Origin: a virus
Virus record (IMG/VR): IMGVR_UViG_3300044729_000109
Span: 1 to 24,555 of that record
Reading direction: 5' to 3' (one strand)
DNA: 24,555 nt
Shown: positions 11,739 through 19,860 of the stretch, one piece after another
How the letters are laid out: every line of letters starts with the position of its first letter
Numbering within the stretch: the first letter of the stretch is position 1
Program-made: the position numbers and the translations under genes
The notes under the pieces: model-generated
Seen by the model: the letters and a program-made list of their open reading frames with translations, nothing else
Told to the model about the DNA's origin: nothing
Database searches by the model: none

Positions 11739-11889
11739 GTCTTTCCCTTTCGATTTCACGCCTTAACCGTTCAACTTTTTCCAGTTGTATTTTGACCTCT
11801 TGCTTTGTCTCCAGTATGTCTACATACAGAAACCCAAGCAAAGGCAATAACAACCCGATCAGCACACAGCTAAAAATCCAGCCCATCAT
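11650..11889 (-). CDS. Anchored coiled-coil protein, i-spanin-like
   Basis: A 79-residue protein from ATG 11889, chosen because it overlaps the upstream stop as ATGA; the frame is open to 12009 but that extension lies over the previous gene. Residues 4-23 (WIFSCVLIGLLLPLLGFLYV) are a membrane anchor, then a continuous coiled coil to about 55 (LETKQEVKIQLEKVERLRRE) and a polar tail. With the overlapping lipoprotein at 11556-11738 it has the topology of a spanin pair. A true Rz/Rz1 pair exists 400 bases downstream, so its role may differ. Confidence 0.72.
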   Translation of the reverse strand: MMGWIFSCVLIGLLLPLLGFLYVDILETKQEVKIQLEKVERLRREIERERREKKPSDTISDKPVFDRVRRPFSLPMPRP

Positions 11890-12575
11890 ATCTGCCGCCA
11901 GCGACTTAACAGGAGGAGCCACAACCAGAGGTACAGGAGGAATATAGTAGTCGCTATTACTGCCGCCAGCTTTAGCTGGAGGTTTCTTTCCTCTTGCCGC
12001 CGTTGCCATCGCATTTGCCTCTCTTGCGCTTCTTTTGCAAGTCTAGCTTTTTCCTGTTCGCCTTGTATGACATCCCGCATCTTGTGGACTTCTGAGTACA
12101 GCGCACCCATTTCCTTGGGCGATTGATACACCATCGTCTCCCTAATTGTCACAACTAGCCTGTCCATCTCTTGCTGTGCCATGACCCGCTTAAGTGCCGC
12201 TTCCATCAAGTTTTGATCTGGGTCATAAACTGTCAGGCTCTTTTCTTCTTCTTCCCTGATGTGTGCCGCCAACTGCTCTTGCAGTCTGAAAAACTCGGTC
12301 AGGTTTTTGACAATGTCGATCTTGACCTGTGTCTCGTCAACTGCGACATAGGTTGACCTCTTTTTCGCCACAGGCTTAGACGCTTGGGGCTTGGGTCTGA
12401 AAAACGCAAATAATTGACCCCAAAAGCCATGCACTTCTTTGCCAATGGCGATAACCTCATCAGCAGTCTGTTTAATCTCAACGAAAGATTCTTTTGCCTG
12501 TTTGTACAGTTCGCACCCAGCTTGTATTTGCTTAACAAGTCCTGCGGCAAGCAGACAAATGCTGATCGGGTCAAT
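11886..12575 (-). CDS. Tail-anchored helical protein, apparently starting at ATT
   Basis: The frame reads without stop from ATT at 12575, directly behind the previous TAA, to 11886. It has no ATG, GTG or TTG before GTG 12434, yet residues 2-47 are clearly coding (DPISICLLAAGLVKQIQAGC, then ELYKQAKESFVEIKQTADEV). I therefore take ATT as the start, giving 229 residues; the conservative alternative is GTG 12434 (182 residues). The protein has an N-terminal hydrophobic patch, long charged helices (LTEFFRLQEQLAAHIREEEE, RLAKEAQERQMRWQRRQEER) and a C-terminal membrane helix (AAVIATTIFLLYLWLWLLLL). Function unknown; its position suggests an envelope or injection role. Confidence 0.7.
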   Translation of the reverse strand: MDPISICLLAAGLVKQIQAGCELYKQAKESFVEIKQTADEVIAIGKEVHGFWGQLFAFFRPKPQASKPVAKKRSTYVAVDETQVKIDIVKNLTEFFRLQEQLAAHIREEEEKSLTVYDPDQNLMEAALKRVMAQQEMDRLVVTIRETMVYQSPKEMGALYSEVHKMRDVIQGEQEKARLAKEAQERQMRWQRRQEERNLQLKLAAVIATTIFLLYLWLWLLLLSRWRQI

Positions 12576-12773
12576 TTACAGCCCCAGTATTTTTTTGACC
12601 AACTCACCAGCAAAGCCTGGACCAAGCAACACAGCCGCAATCACCACATAAAGCAAATACTCAATGCGGGTCATGCGCTGTGAACCTGAATCAAAAGACT
12701 TTTCAATGGCAGCATATCTTTCAGCGCAAACTGCTTCATGCACCGCCAGCCGTGTGTCAGTATCCTCGGCCAT
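12576..12773 (-). CDS. Small membrane protein
   Basis: A 65-residue protein with a charged N-terminal half (AEDTDTRLAVHEAVCAERYA) and one membrane helix at about 38-55 (EYLLYVVIAAVLLGPGFAGE). Proteins of this plan, a short helix then a single span, are frequent near lysis genes of environmental phages and might be pinholin-like. Its start shares one base with the previous stop (TGATG). Its own stop is immediately followed by the unusual ATT start of the next gene. Confidence 0.72.
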   Translation of the reverse strand: MAEDTDTRLAVHEAVCAERYAAIEKSFDSGSQRMTRIEYLLYVVIAAVLLGPGFAGELVKKILGL

Positions 12774-13126
12774 CAGATGCCCTCGCCCTGCACGATGTAA
12801 ACAGTCGAGGCGGCAGAGGCTAAACCACTGAAGAATGATGCACGCCCAAAGCGTAAGATCTCAACAGCGCCAGGCACTAGGACAATGGCCGATGATGGCG
12901 TACCAGCAACAGGCGCGACAGCGTTAGCCGTAGCAATTGCCGCAGTTGGACCATAACCCAAAAACACAGTGTTTGAGCTGGAGTTAATGATGCGGTATTG
13001 CCCTGTGCCTTGTGCATCAAAACGTGCGTCAACTAATGCTTGAACGCCCGTGGACGCACTAGCCGCCGCAGGGATAACAACGGTTTTGCCAAGTGGGGCA
13101 AATGCAATTTGTGAATTTGTAGCCAT
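12773..13126 (-). CDS. Small beta-rich, probably virion-associated protein
   Basis: A 117-residue Ala/Gly/Val/Ser-rich protein without charged clusters: ATNSQIAFAPLGKTVVIPAA, then YRIINSSSNTVFLGYGPTAA and SAIVLVPGAVEILRFGRASF, ending TVYIVQGEGI. The pattern of strands suggests an all-beta domain as in small capsid-decoration or tail-adhesion proteins. AGGAGCAATC precedes the ATG. It lies between the fibre-like genes and the lysis cassette. The family is familiar in type but I cannot name it. Confidence 0.72.
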   Translation of the reverse strand: MATNSQIAFAPLGKTVVIPAAASASTGVQALVDARFDAQGTGQYRIINSSSNTVFLGYGPTAAIATANAVAPVAGTPSSAIVLVPGAVEILRFGRASFFSGLASAASTVYIVQGEGI

Positions 13127-13135
13127 GATTGCTCC

Positions 13136-13309
13136 TTATGAATTTTGCAGTTTGTTCCCAGCCTCAACCCATGATTGAAACTGTTGAAAAAGATTGTTTT
13201 CGGGGTCGTGACCCTGACCAACCAAAAGCGTTACATAACAATTTCCATCATCGGAAATGCAATACACAACTTGTTTTGTGTCATCAACATATTTGTAGTC
13301 AACTATCAT
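13136..13309 (-). CDS. Small unknown protein downstream of fibre gene
   Basis: A 57-residue protein from ATG 13309, which overlaps the upstream stop as ATGA; the open frame upstream to 13360 is shadow. It begins MIVDYKYVDDTKQVVYCISD and continues with YVTLLVGQGHDPENNLFQQF. Small beta-strand start and helical end, as in short tail-fibre assembly or capping proteins; this is inferred from position alone. Confidence 0.68.
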   Translation of the reverse strand: MIVDYKYVDDTKQVVYCISDDGNCYVTLLVGQGHDPENNLFQQFQSWVEAGNKLQNS

Positions 13310-14034
13310 AATTCGGCACTCCATCCAAGGTACGCTTCTGCTGAAATAGCACGAAACCAACTGCCAGAGGCAGCGGTTAAACCAGAGCCAGTGGTAGCAT
13401 TTATAGCGGCAACAAAATTTGAGGTATTGCTGTTAAATGCTGGGACGCTACTCAAAGCAACAGATGCACCCGTACCTTGAATAATCCCATAATGTCCTGC
13501 AGTACCGCTTTGCTCCAATGTTGTTGGTCGCACTCTAAGTGGTACTAGAAATTGCACTTGAGCGTATCCAATGCTTGTTGCGCCGTTGTAAGACGGACCA
13601 AAAACACGAGAAGCACCAGGTTTAATTCTTAGGTAATACCGCTGACACAAAGCAAGAATGGTTTGATTCGATATGATTTCAAACGGGGTGACAATTGTTC
13701 CCTCTTCCACCTGAACATTGGTTGCGGTGTTTGGAACTGTAATTGTCCAGTTGCCAGACGCAGGCGATGTGATCTGAGCAGTTGTCACATTGTTGCCAGA
13801 AATTGTGTGAACAGTGCTTGGCTTGAAGTTGTTTTCTTCAATGATTTGAGTAATGTTGCTGGCATCCTCTCGCTTCCAGCGGTCATACCCATAGTCACCG
13901 TTAGACAAAGTTGACCAGTCACCACCAAACTCTCTTTGGTTGACCCTTGTTACCTCACCATTGATTAATTTGTTTCTAAAGGCAATTTGCCCAAGACCTG
14001 CTATCGAGGCAAGTGCCGAAAAATTTTTTAACAT
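13306..14034 (-). CDS. Fibre-like receptor-binding or carbohydrate-binding virion protein
   Basis: A 242-residue protein. The N-terminal AFRNKLINGEVTRVNQREFG with GDYGYDRWKREDASN matches the layout found at the start of jelly-roll domains in many phage fibre proteins (N-K-L-I-N-G ... Y-x-x-D-R-W). A central TPFEIISNQTILALCQRYYL segment, also typical, divides it from a C-terminal beta-rich domain ending GWSAEL. It lies directly after the tailspike, sharing one base of stop/start (TAATG). Likely a second host-recognition component, or a cap on the spike. Confidence 0.77.
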   Translation of the reverse strand: MLKNFSALASIAGLGQIAFRNKLINGEVTRVNQREFGGDWSTLSNGDYGYDRWKREDASNITQIIEENNFKPSTVHTISGNNVTTAQITSPASGNWTITVPNTATNVQVEEGTIVTPFEIISNQTILALCQRYYLRIKPGASRVFGPSYNGATSIGYAQVQFLVPLRVRPTTLEQSGTAGHYGIIQGTGASVALSSVPAFNSNTSNFVAAINATTGSGLTAASGSWFRAISAEAYLGWSAEL

Positions 14035-16379
14035 TACTGCGCTCCTTTAAGCATATCAATTTCCAACTTTAACTCTTTAATAGCCGCAACCAATGTTGCG
14101 ACTAGAAAGCTAGTATCTACACCTTGGTACTGTGGTTTTCCTTCATTGTCCAAAGCATCTTTTTCACCAGTTACAGCTTGTGGACAAACTTCAGCAAGTT
14201 CGTGAGCAATAAAGCCTTCACCTTGACCGCCATCAACTTTCCATTGATAAGTCACAGGCTTTAGCGCCATCACTCGGTCCAATCCACTTGTCATTGGTTG
14301 AACATTTTCTTTCAAGCGATAGTCTGAGGAAACGTTGTACGCCGTTGCGCTTCCGCTTGTCGTGATTGTTCCAACTGTTCCATTCGGATTAATAAACCGA
14401 ATTAAAGCATCACCTGCCGTTGTTGGAGAAGAAAAATAAGCATCAACTGAAGTGGAGCCATCGTAAAGAATTGCAACACCTGAAACGGTTGCGCTAGGCG
14501 TATCATCGCAGCCAAAATAAGCATTGCCAGAAAGTGGGTAGTAGTTAGGGTTCTCAGCAAAGAAACTAGTGTTTCTTGTAAAACGCATATTTGATGTTGA
14601 TGCCTGCGCGTCGTAGTCGTAAGTATCTGTGCTAGTCGGTGCAAATTTAATGGAGTTGTTTGAAATAACAGTATTCTGATTTCCAAAAAGTCTTAGGCCA
14701 ATTTGATTTGTAGCCGGTGTTGTTTGGCTGATTAGCACAGAGTTGTCTGCTATAACACAGTCAACATTTGATTCTGACCAAATTGACGAACCGCCAGCCA
14801 GCGTCAACGCAGTACCATTAAACGTCTCCGTATTGTTAAACATATCAATGTCGCGCTGAAAAAAGTTTCCTTTAATTGCAGACTTAACACACTGAAACAT
14901 CCACAAATCGCAGTTGTGGAATAAGTTGTTGGCGACCATGATTGGGCCGCGAGGACTGGCCAACAAACCACCATTGATTTGCATACCACTACCGTATGTG
15001 GTTGGCGTTGTGTTTAAGCCAGTCGATGCGTTGTAGTTACCACGAATGTAGTTGTTCGCAATAACCATGTCCACGGGGTCTGTCGTGGTGTGTGGGGAAA
15101 TGTAAATTGCCCTGTTTGTTTGGCAAACAACTACGTTGCCCGTAAAAGTGAGCTTGCTTGGGCCTTGGAAATAAACGCCTGCAAATGGGTTTGAGCTAAC
15201 CGTCTCAAAATAGTTGCCCGTCACCGTCACAAAGTTAGTGTCTTCTGACACTTTCATTGAAACACCAAGAACCTTTGCGGTGTTACCAGTAATTTCAATT
15301 TGATTGCTATACTTAACATGGATGCCGTTAATTTGTTGACCGGCAGATACGTTGCTAATGTTTACCAATTGACAATTACTGATTGAGCCGTTTTCTACAT
15401 ACAAAAAGTTTGCTCCACCGCCTTCAGCATCACCATCGACAATACAATTTGTAATAACGGCGTTGTCGCTGTAATTGATGCTTAGTGGTGGGGAATACCG
15501 AGATGTTTTAGTTATGCCAATATTTTTACAAACAATTCCGTCATAAACAATATTGTTAACGTGGCGAACCTGAACGCATTTGCTTTCTTGGTTTACATTT
15601 GCAACAACAAGGTTTGTAAACCTAGTGCCTGAAATGTAAAAACCATTCTTGTTATTATTTAATGCACCACCAGCGGTTACGCCTTGGCTTACGCAATCTT
15701 TAAAATGTCCGTTTAATACTCGGCCATTGTTGGCGTTAAAAAAGAATATTGGGTTGACAGTTTGACCTTGCAAAGCAAAAGTAGAGTTGGCAACCGTGTT
15801 AAGAATAACTGCGCCGCCAAGGTCTAGCGTAATGTCATCGGTAGTAGTTGTGATAGTGCCGTTAATTAAATACTCACCATCAGGAAAATACAAAACACTT
15901 CCAGAAGGCAAGGCATCAATGGCATTTTGAATAACTGCCGCATCGTTTGTCACCCCGTCACCCACAGCACCAAAGTCTTTGACACTAACTATTTGAGCTA
16001 GTTTTTCACAAACTGGATAGGATACTGAATTTGTAAATGGCGGGTCATACTCGACAGAACATGAGTCAAGAACTGCATCAATACCAGTGCCATCAAGAAA
16101 GTTGTAAACCATCGTGCCTTTGTTGTCCTGCACTAATATGCTGAAGTTCACTGCATCAACGTAAACCTGTGCTGGCGTGCCAGCGTTAGAGATAAAGCCA
16201 TTGATTGTGCGTAGCGGCTGGGTTGCTTGGATAGTCAACGCTTCGTCAAAATAAACCGCAATCGGGTTGGTTATGGGGTACAGATTTGCCGTGCCAATCC
16301 ACACATAACCATTGTCCAAAGGCAACCCATCCTGTCCTGAAAAGACTGGGTACGGTACGCTGATTGATAGTGCTGCCAT
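14034..16379 (-). CDS. P22-type tailspike: head-binding, pectate-lyase-like, S74 chaperone
   Basis: A 781-residue spike that would bind and probably cleave a surface glycan. Residues 1 to about 120 resemble the P22 head-binding domain (SVPYPVFSGQDGLPLDNGYV, ITQPL-like IQATQPLRTINGFISNAGTP). From about 130 a right-handed beta-helix begins with the Pectate_lyase_3 signature VKDFGAVGDGVTNDAAVIQN, with many Asn-rich rungs to about 600. The C-terminus is a Peptidase_S74 intramolecular chaperone: SDYRLKEN at 685-692 with the self-cleavage Ser685, then GFIAHELAEVCPQAV, finishing in a coiled coil. Release of about 97 residues is expected after trimer folding. Its start follows the ejection gene's stop by four bases. 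Confidence 0.93.
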   Translation of the reverse strand: MAALSISVPYPVFSGQDGLPLDNGYVWIGTANLYPITNPIAVYFDEALTIQATQPLRTINGFISNAGTPAQVYVDAVNFSILVQDNKGTMVYNFLDGTGIDAVLDSCSVEYDPPFTNSVSYPVCEKLAQIVSVKDFGAVGDGVTNDAAVIQNAIDALPSGSVLYFPDGEYLINGTITTTTDDITLDLGGAVILNTVANSTFALQGQTVNPIFFFNANNGRVLNGHFKDCVSQGVTAGGALNNNKNGFYISGTRFTNLVVANVNQESKCVQVRHVNNIVYDGIVCKNIGITKTSRYSPPLSINYSDNAVITNCIVDGDAEGGGANFLYVENGSISNCQLVNISNVSAGQQINGIHVKYSNQIEITGNTAKVLGVSMKVSEDTNFVTVTGNYFETVSSNPFAGVYFQGPSKLTFTGNVVVCQTNRAIYISPHTTTDPVDMVIANNYIRGNYNASTGLNTTPTTYGSGMQINGGLLASPRGPIMVANNLFHNCDLWMFQCVKSAIKGNFFQRDIDMFNNTETFNGTALTLAGGSSIWSESNVDCVIADNSVLISQTTPATNQIGLRLFGNQNTVISNNSIKFAPTSTDTYDYDAQASTSNMRFTRNTSFFAENPNYYPLSGNAYFGCDDTPSATVSGVAILYDGSTSVDAYFSSPTTAGDALIRFINPNGTVGTITTSGSATAYNVSSDYRLKENVQPMTSGLDRVMALKPVTYQWKVDGGQGEGFIAHELAEVCPQAVTGEKDALDNEGKPQYQGVDTSFLVATLVAAIKELKLEIDMLKGAQ

Positions 16380-16383
16380 TTAT

Positions 16384-18306
16384 TCATTCTCCCAAAGGTT
16401 GCAAAGACTGTCGAACCCTGTTTCTGACTTCACGATTTTTAAGGTATTTAGATGCTTCTCTCAAAGCTGTGACTGCAGGGGCTGGTATCCCAGTCAATCC
16501 AAAGGTCATGACCGAGTCTAAAGCAACTTGCAAAGCTGATGCTGTGTTTGAAAAATTTATTGCGCCTGGAGGCGCTGTGTAAATATCAATTGCAATTTCG
16601 CCAAGATCTCGAATTTGCTGTGCCTGTTTTTTACCATACAAGCCTTCTAGCTTGCCTTCCCTGTCCAAAGACCTAATGACGCTATTAAGCTTGTCAGGAG
16701 AAACCAGTGGCTGACCACGCTCATCCCTTTGGGCTGTTGACAAGGATTTATTGATAATATAACGAATTGTGTTGGACTTCAATTCATTCCAAGCCTGCTT
16801 ACCCTCTGGGCCTGCTGTGAGCAAAGTTTTCCTTACTTTGTTCATCTCTTCAAGTGGTGCATTAATTATGATCTTGTCAAAAATGTCATCAAAAGCGATG
16901 GTGCGCTCATCCGTGCCTCGCTTGGTTGACAAAAGTTTTGCTGTTAATCCTACGTTTTCAAACTCATTGGCAAAATCCTGACGAAGTTTACGGGCTGCTT
17001 TGTAAGATTCGCCACCTTTACCTTCAGTGCCAGTATCAATTGCTGAATTAATTTTTCTTGCCATCAAAGACTGTCTCTTGTCAGTCCAGTCAGTAACTTC
17101 GTTGGTAAATTGTCTTAATAATTCGGTGTCAGCAATAGGTTTTGCTTGTGCAATCAGGTTGCCATCAGCATCCTCTGTCAAGATGCCAAGTCGAATAGCT
17201 TCTTTACGGATTGGGGCCACATTTGGTGCAACGCCTTCAAAACGCTGTACGTCTACCGCAGTGGTTGCCAACTCATTTAAGGTGACAGGTTCAAGCATAG
17301 AGCCATCTCCTTCGGCTTTTGTATAAGCATTACGAACTTTTCTGCGTGAAACTTCAGCTTTAGTGACCACGGCTTTATCTACGGCTTTGCCAATGTCTCT
17401 TGCATCTACTAGCATCGGTTCAGTACGATCAACCATTGCATCAAATTGCTGAATTAAATTTGCCGTTTGATTACTGACCCGTTCCCGCAGAGGTGCGCCG
17501 ACTTCACCTAATTTGGCAGTCTCTTTTTCAAACTGAAGGTCTGCAAAATTCCTAGTCCTCTGTCCAGCAGTTAAGCCAGCAGGACCGACAAAACCCAATT
17601 GTTCGGCAGTCGTTACTCTTTGTAGGTCTGCTGGTGTTGCTGCCGCACCAACAGAAGCACGCCCACCAGTCGTTGTTGTGGTAGCGGGGGTCTCCATACC
17701 CAAAGCCTCACGAACGACTGTTGTAGCCGCTTGCACAGGCTTTGCAATGGCCTCTCCAGTCGCTTGTGCCGCTTGACGTGCTGCCGCTGTACCACGCTGG
17801 GCTGTGGCCTGCATAATTGGGGTTGCACTTCTAATTGCTTGCACGGTCGCAGTAGGTGATGCAATAACTGGCAAAACAGGTGGCAAAACTTCACCTAAAA
17901 ATTGACCTGTTGCCTGCACCATTTCTTGGCCAGCTTGACCTCTTGGTTGATAAGTCAATGCTTGAGCGCCTTCTACAGCAGCTTTTTCAATCTCACGCAC
18001 AGCCTCAGGCGTACCAAATTCACCAGATAAAATTTGCTGTGCCAAACCTTTACCAGTACCAACAATCGTCCCTAATGTCCCGCCTGTTAAGGCAGTGCCT
18101 AGCGTTAAGGCAGTTTCACCAGCCCCGATAAGTTGATCTAGCGCACTTGGGGGTTGAGGTGCAGGCGCAAGTTGTTGCTGAGTCCTAGCGGTGGTTTCTT
18201 CAGCTTTCGCAATTTCATAAGCCTGTGCCACCGTATCAAATTCAGGCGTACCCCGTTTGGCCGAGTTTTTTACAATCCAAGCTGCGTATTCGTCTGCGGT
18301 TGCCAT
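16384..18306 (-). CDS. Large ejection (internal virion) protein, P22 gp16-like position
   Basis: A 640-residue protein. It starts TADEYAAWIVKNSAKRGTPE, a short motif also seen in other phage internal proteins, and has a hydrophobic Gly/Ala/Leu segment at about 57-90 (GAGETALTLGTALTGGTLGT) able to insert in membrane, then Ala/Gln-rich helices and Thr repeats (ETPATTTTTGG). The rest is helical. Third in a row with the gp7- and gp20-like genes just before the tailspike, it most likely is packaged in the head and ejected to form the DNA conduit. No catalytic lysozyme motif is seen. Assignment is by size, composition and order. Confidence 0.78.
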   Translation of the reverse strand: MATADEYAAWIVKNSAKRGTPEFDTVAQAYEIAKAEETTARTQQQLAPAPQPPSALDQLIGAGETALTLGTALTGGTLGTIVGTGKGLAQQILSGEFGTPEAVREIEKAAVEGAQALTYQPRGQAGQEMVQATGQFLGEVLPPVLPVIASPTATVQAIRSATPIMQATAQRGTAAARQAAQATGEAIAKPVQAATTVVREALGMETPATTTTTGGRASVGAAATPADLQRVTTAEQLGFVGPAGLTAGQRTRNFADLQFEKETAKLGEVGAPLRERVSNQTANLIQQFDAMVDRTEPMLVDARDIGKAVDKAVVTKAEVSRRKVRNAYTKAEGDGSMLEPVTLNELATTAVDVQRFEGVAPNVAPIRKEAIRLGILTEDADGNLIAQAKPIADTELLRQFTNEVTDWTDKRQSLMARKINSAIDTGTEGKGGESYKAARKLRQDFANEFENVGLTAKLLSTKRGTDERTIAFDDIFDKIIINAPLEEMNKVRKTLLTAGPEGKQAWNELKSNTIRYIINKSLSTAQRDERGQPLVSPDKLNSVIRSLDREGKLEGLYGKKQAQQIRDLGEIAIDIYTAPPGAINFSNTASALQVALDSVMTFGLTGIPAPAVTALREASKYLKNREVRNRVRQSLQPLGE

Positions 18307-19860
18307 TTATTGGCCTCCACGCAAAATTGCATCTGCCGCTGACCGCACGTTATTTTGTGTCGCCATTGGCCTTGGGTTTCTATCAGTGGGTATCTGATCG
18401 ACTATTGACGATTGCGCCCTTGGGTCGTATTTCTTTGTCACATCATCAATGATTCGTGTTGAAAAATCATTGAAATTTTCACCTGCTTTTGCAGCGTAAT
18501 CACCTGCAATAAAAGTATTTTTTGCTCTAGCCAAAGACCCATTATTGTTGGTCAACCAATCTGTTTTGGCATTATTAATTGAAGCATCGATGTCTTGTAA
18601 CTTTGCCATGCCACGCAAAAAACTCGCCAAGTCTGATGCTGATGCGTTATCGCCTGGAAAGCCACGCAACGCCAACGCAATGTCTCTGTCTGTTGCTGGG
18701 CCTGGTGGTAATGATTTTATGGCCGCTGTGTTTCTCAGTCGTATGTATTCTTGGCGCAATTGAGTCATGCCGCCTTGGAAACCTACACCTTTTTTCAAGT
18801 AATCTGATGCGCTTGAAAAAACACCATAGCCTCCGCCCTCTGCTTCAAGACGTTTTGCCAAGTCATTAAATTGACCTGCAGATTGTTTAGATGTCGCCGC
18901 TGCAACAGCAGATTCATTTATAAGTTTTTTTGTATCCGCAGGGACTTCATTTAATTTTGCGCCTGCAGAGGCTAATTTTTCAGCAACAGTTGCGGCAACT
19001 TCTTGGCTTCTTAAATTAAGTTGTTGTGAACGGTCATTTATCTGGCTTTTCAGATTTTTGACATCCCAATTACTTTTCTCAAGCGCGGCAAGTTGTTGTC
19101 GTTCTTCGTATTTAGCTTTAACTGCCGCTTGTTGTGCATCAGCTGTGGCTTTTGCAGCATCAGCGGCAGCTTTTTCATCTGCGTTTTTGGCTGTGGCCTG
19201 TGCAATTTCAGCCTCAGCCACGGCTTTATCAGCATCAGCAATCGATTTTTGTAGCGCAGATGGCGCAAGGTCTTGTGCTCGTCTTTCAACACGAGCATCT
19301 TTCAAACCTGCATACCAGTCTTTTCCAAATATTGAAGCTGTATATGGTTCAATCAAATTTACTGCGGCGGCTGGGTTGACAGTTTGAGCAGTTCTTTTAA
19401 TTGTTTCCAATGCCGCTTTTTGAGCTGGGTCTTTTTCTGCCAAGATACGATCATCTAACAACTTGAATGCAACAGTTGGCTCTGATTCCAACCCAAGCAT
19501 GACTTGAGCATAAAAACGCTTGTCAGCATCAAGTCGTCTTTTATCCGTACCTTCAGCCATTAACTTCAAAGCATCTAGCTGTTCTTTGTTTCCTGCAAAT
19601 GCAAATAACTGCTCAATTTCCTCAAAGTTTCTTTCCTCTGGTTTTTTGTCATAAAAACTTTTGAGTCTTGTACCGAGTTCAGCTTGCCGTGCTTGTGTTT
19701 GTTGCGCCGCTTGCTGTTCAAGCAAACGCTTCTGCTGTGCAGCTTGAATTGTTGCTACATCTGAACCTAATTTAAAGCCTTCCAAAGAGGCTTCAAACGG
19801 CATTTTTACGTCAATAGAATAATCTATTGGTTGTGGTAGGTTTGGGCTAATTGTTGCCAT
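18307..19860 (-). CDS. Coiled-coil ejection protein, P22 gp20-like position
   Basis: A 517-residue, Ala/Gln/Lys-rich helical protein. Coiled coils are evident at about 38-75 (AAQQKRLLEQQAAQQTQARQ) and 205-300 (ADADKAVAEAEIAQATAKNA and following). The N-terminus is Pro-rich (ATISPNLPQPIDYSIDVKMP). Its ATG directly joins the previous gene by a one-base TAATG overlap, and its stop abuts the next start. Composition and place fit the gp20 class of injected proteins that cross the periplasm; sequence identity to a named family was not established. Confidence 0.78.
   Translation of the reverse strand: MATISPNLPQPIDYSIDVKMPFEASLEGFKLGSDVATIQAAQQKRLLEQQAAQQTQARQAELGTRLKSFYDKKPEERNFEEIEQLFAFAGNKEQLDALKLMAEGTDKRRLDADKRFYAQVMLGLESEPTVAFKLLDDRILAEKDPAQKAALETIKRTAQTVNPAAAVNLIEPYTASIFGKDWYAGLKDARVERRAQDLAPSALQKSIADADKAVAEAEIAQATAKNADEKAAADAAKATADAQQAAVKAKYEERQQLAALEKSNWDVKNLKSQINDRSQQLNLRSQEVAATVAEKLASAGAKLNEVPADTKKLINESAVAAATSKQSAGQFNDLAKRLEAEGGGYGVFSSASDYLKKGVGFQGGMTQLRQEYIRLRNTAAIKSLPPGPATDRDIALALRGFPGDNASASDLASFLRGMAKLQDIDASINNAKTDWLTNNNGSLARAKNTFIAGDYAAKAGENFNDFSTRIIDDVTKKYDPRAQSSIVDQIPTDRNPRPMATQNNVRSAADAILRGGQ

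Noticed and set aside
11650-12009. Longer 119-residue version of the coiled-coil membrane protein
   Set aside because: The first 40 residues lie over the C-terminal membrane helix of the upstream gene; the ATG at 11889 makes an ATGA overlap, the rule in this operon.
12299-12640. 113-residue minus-strand ORF, possible explanation for the missing start of the 11886-12575 gene by frameshift
   Set aside because: Its translation is Leu/Arg/Ser-rich shadow sequence, and the real frame is open all the way to the ATT at 12575 without need of a shift.
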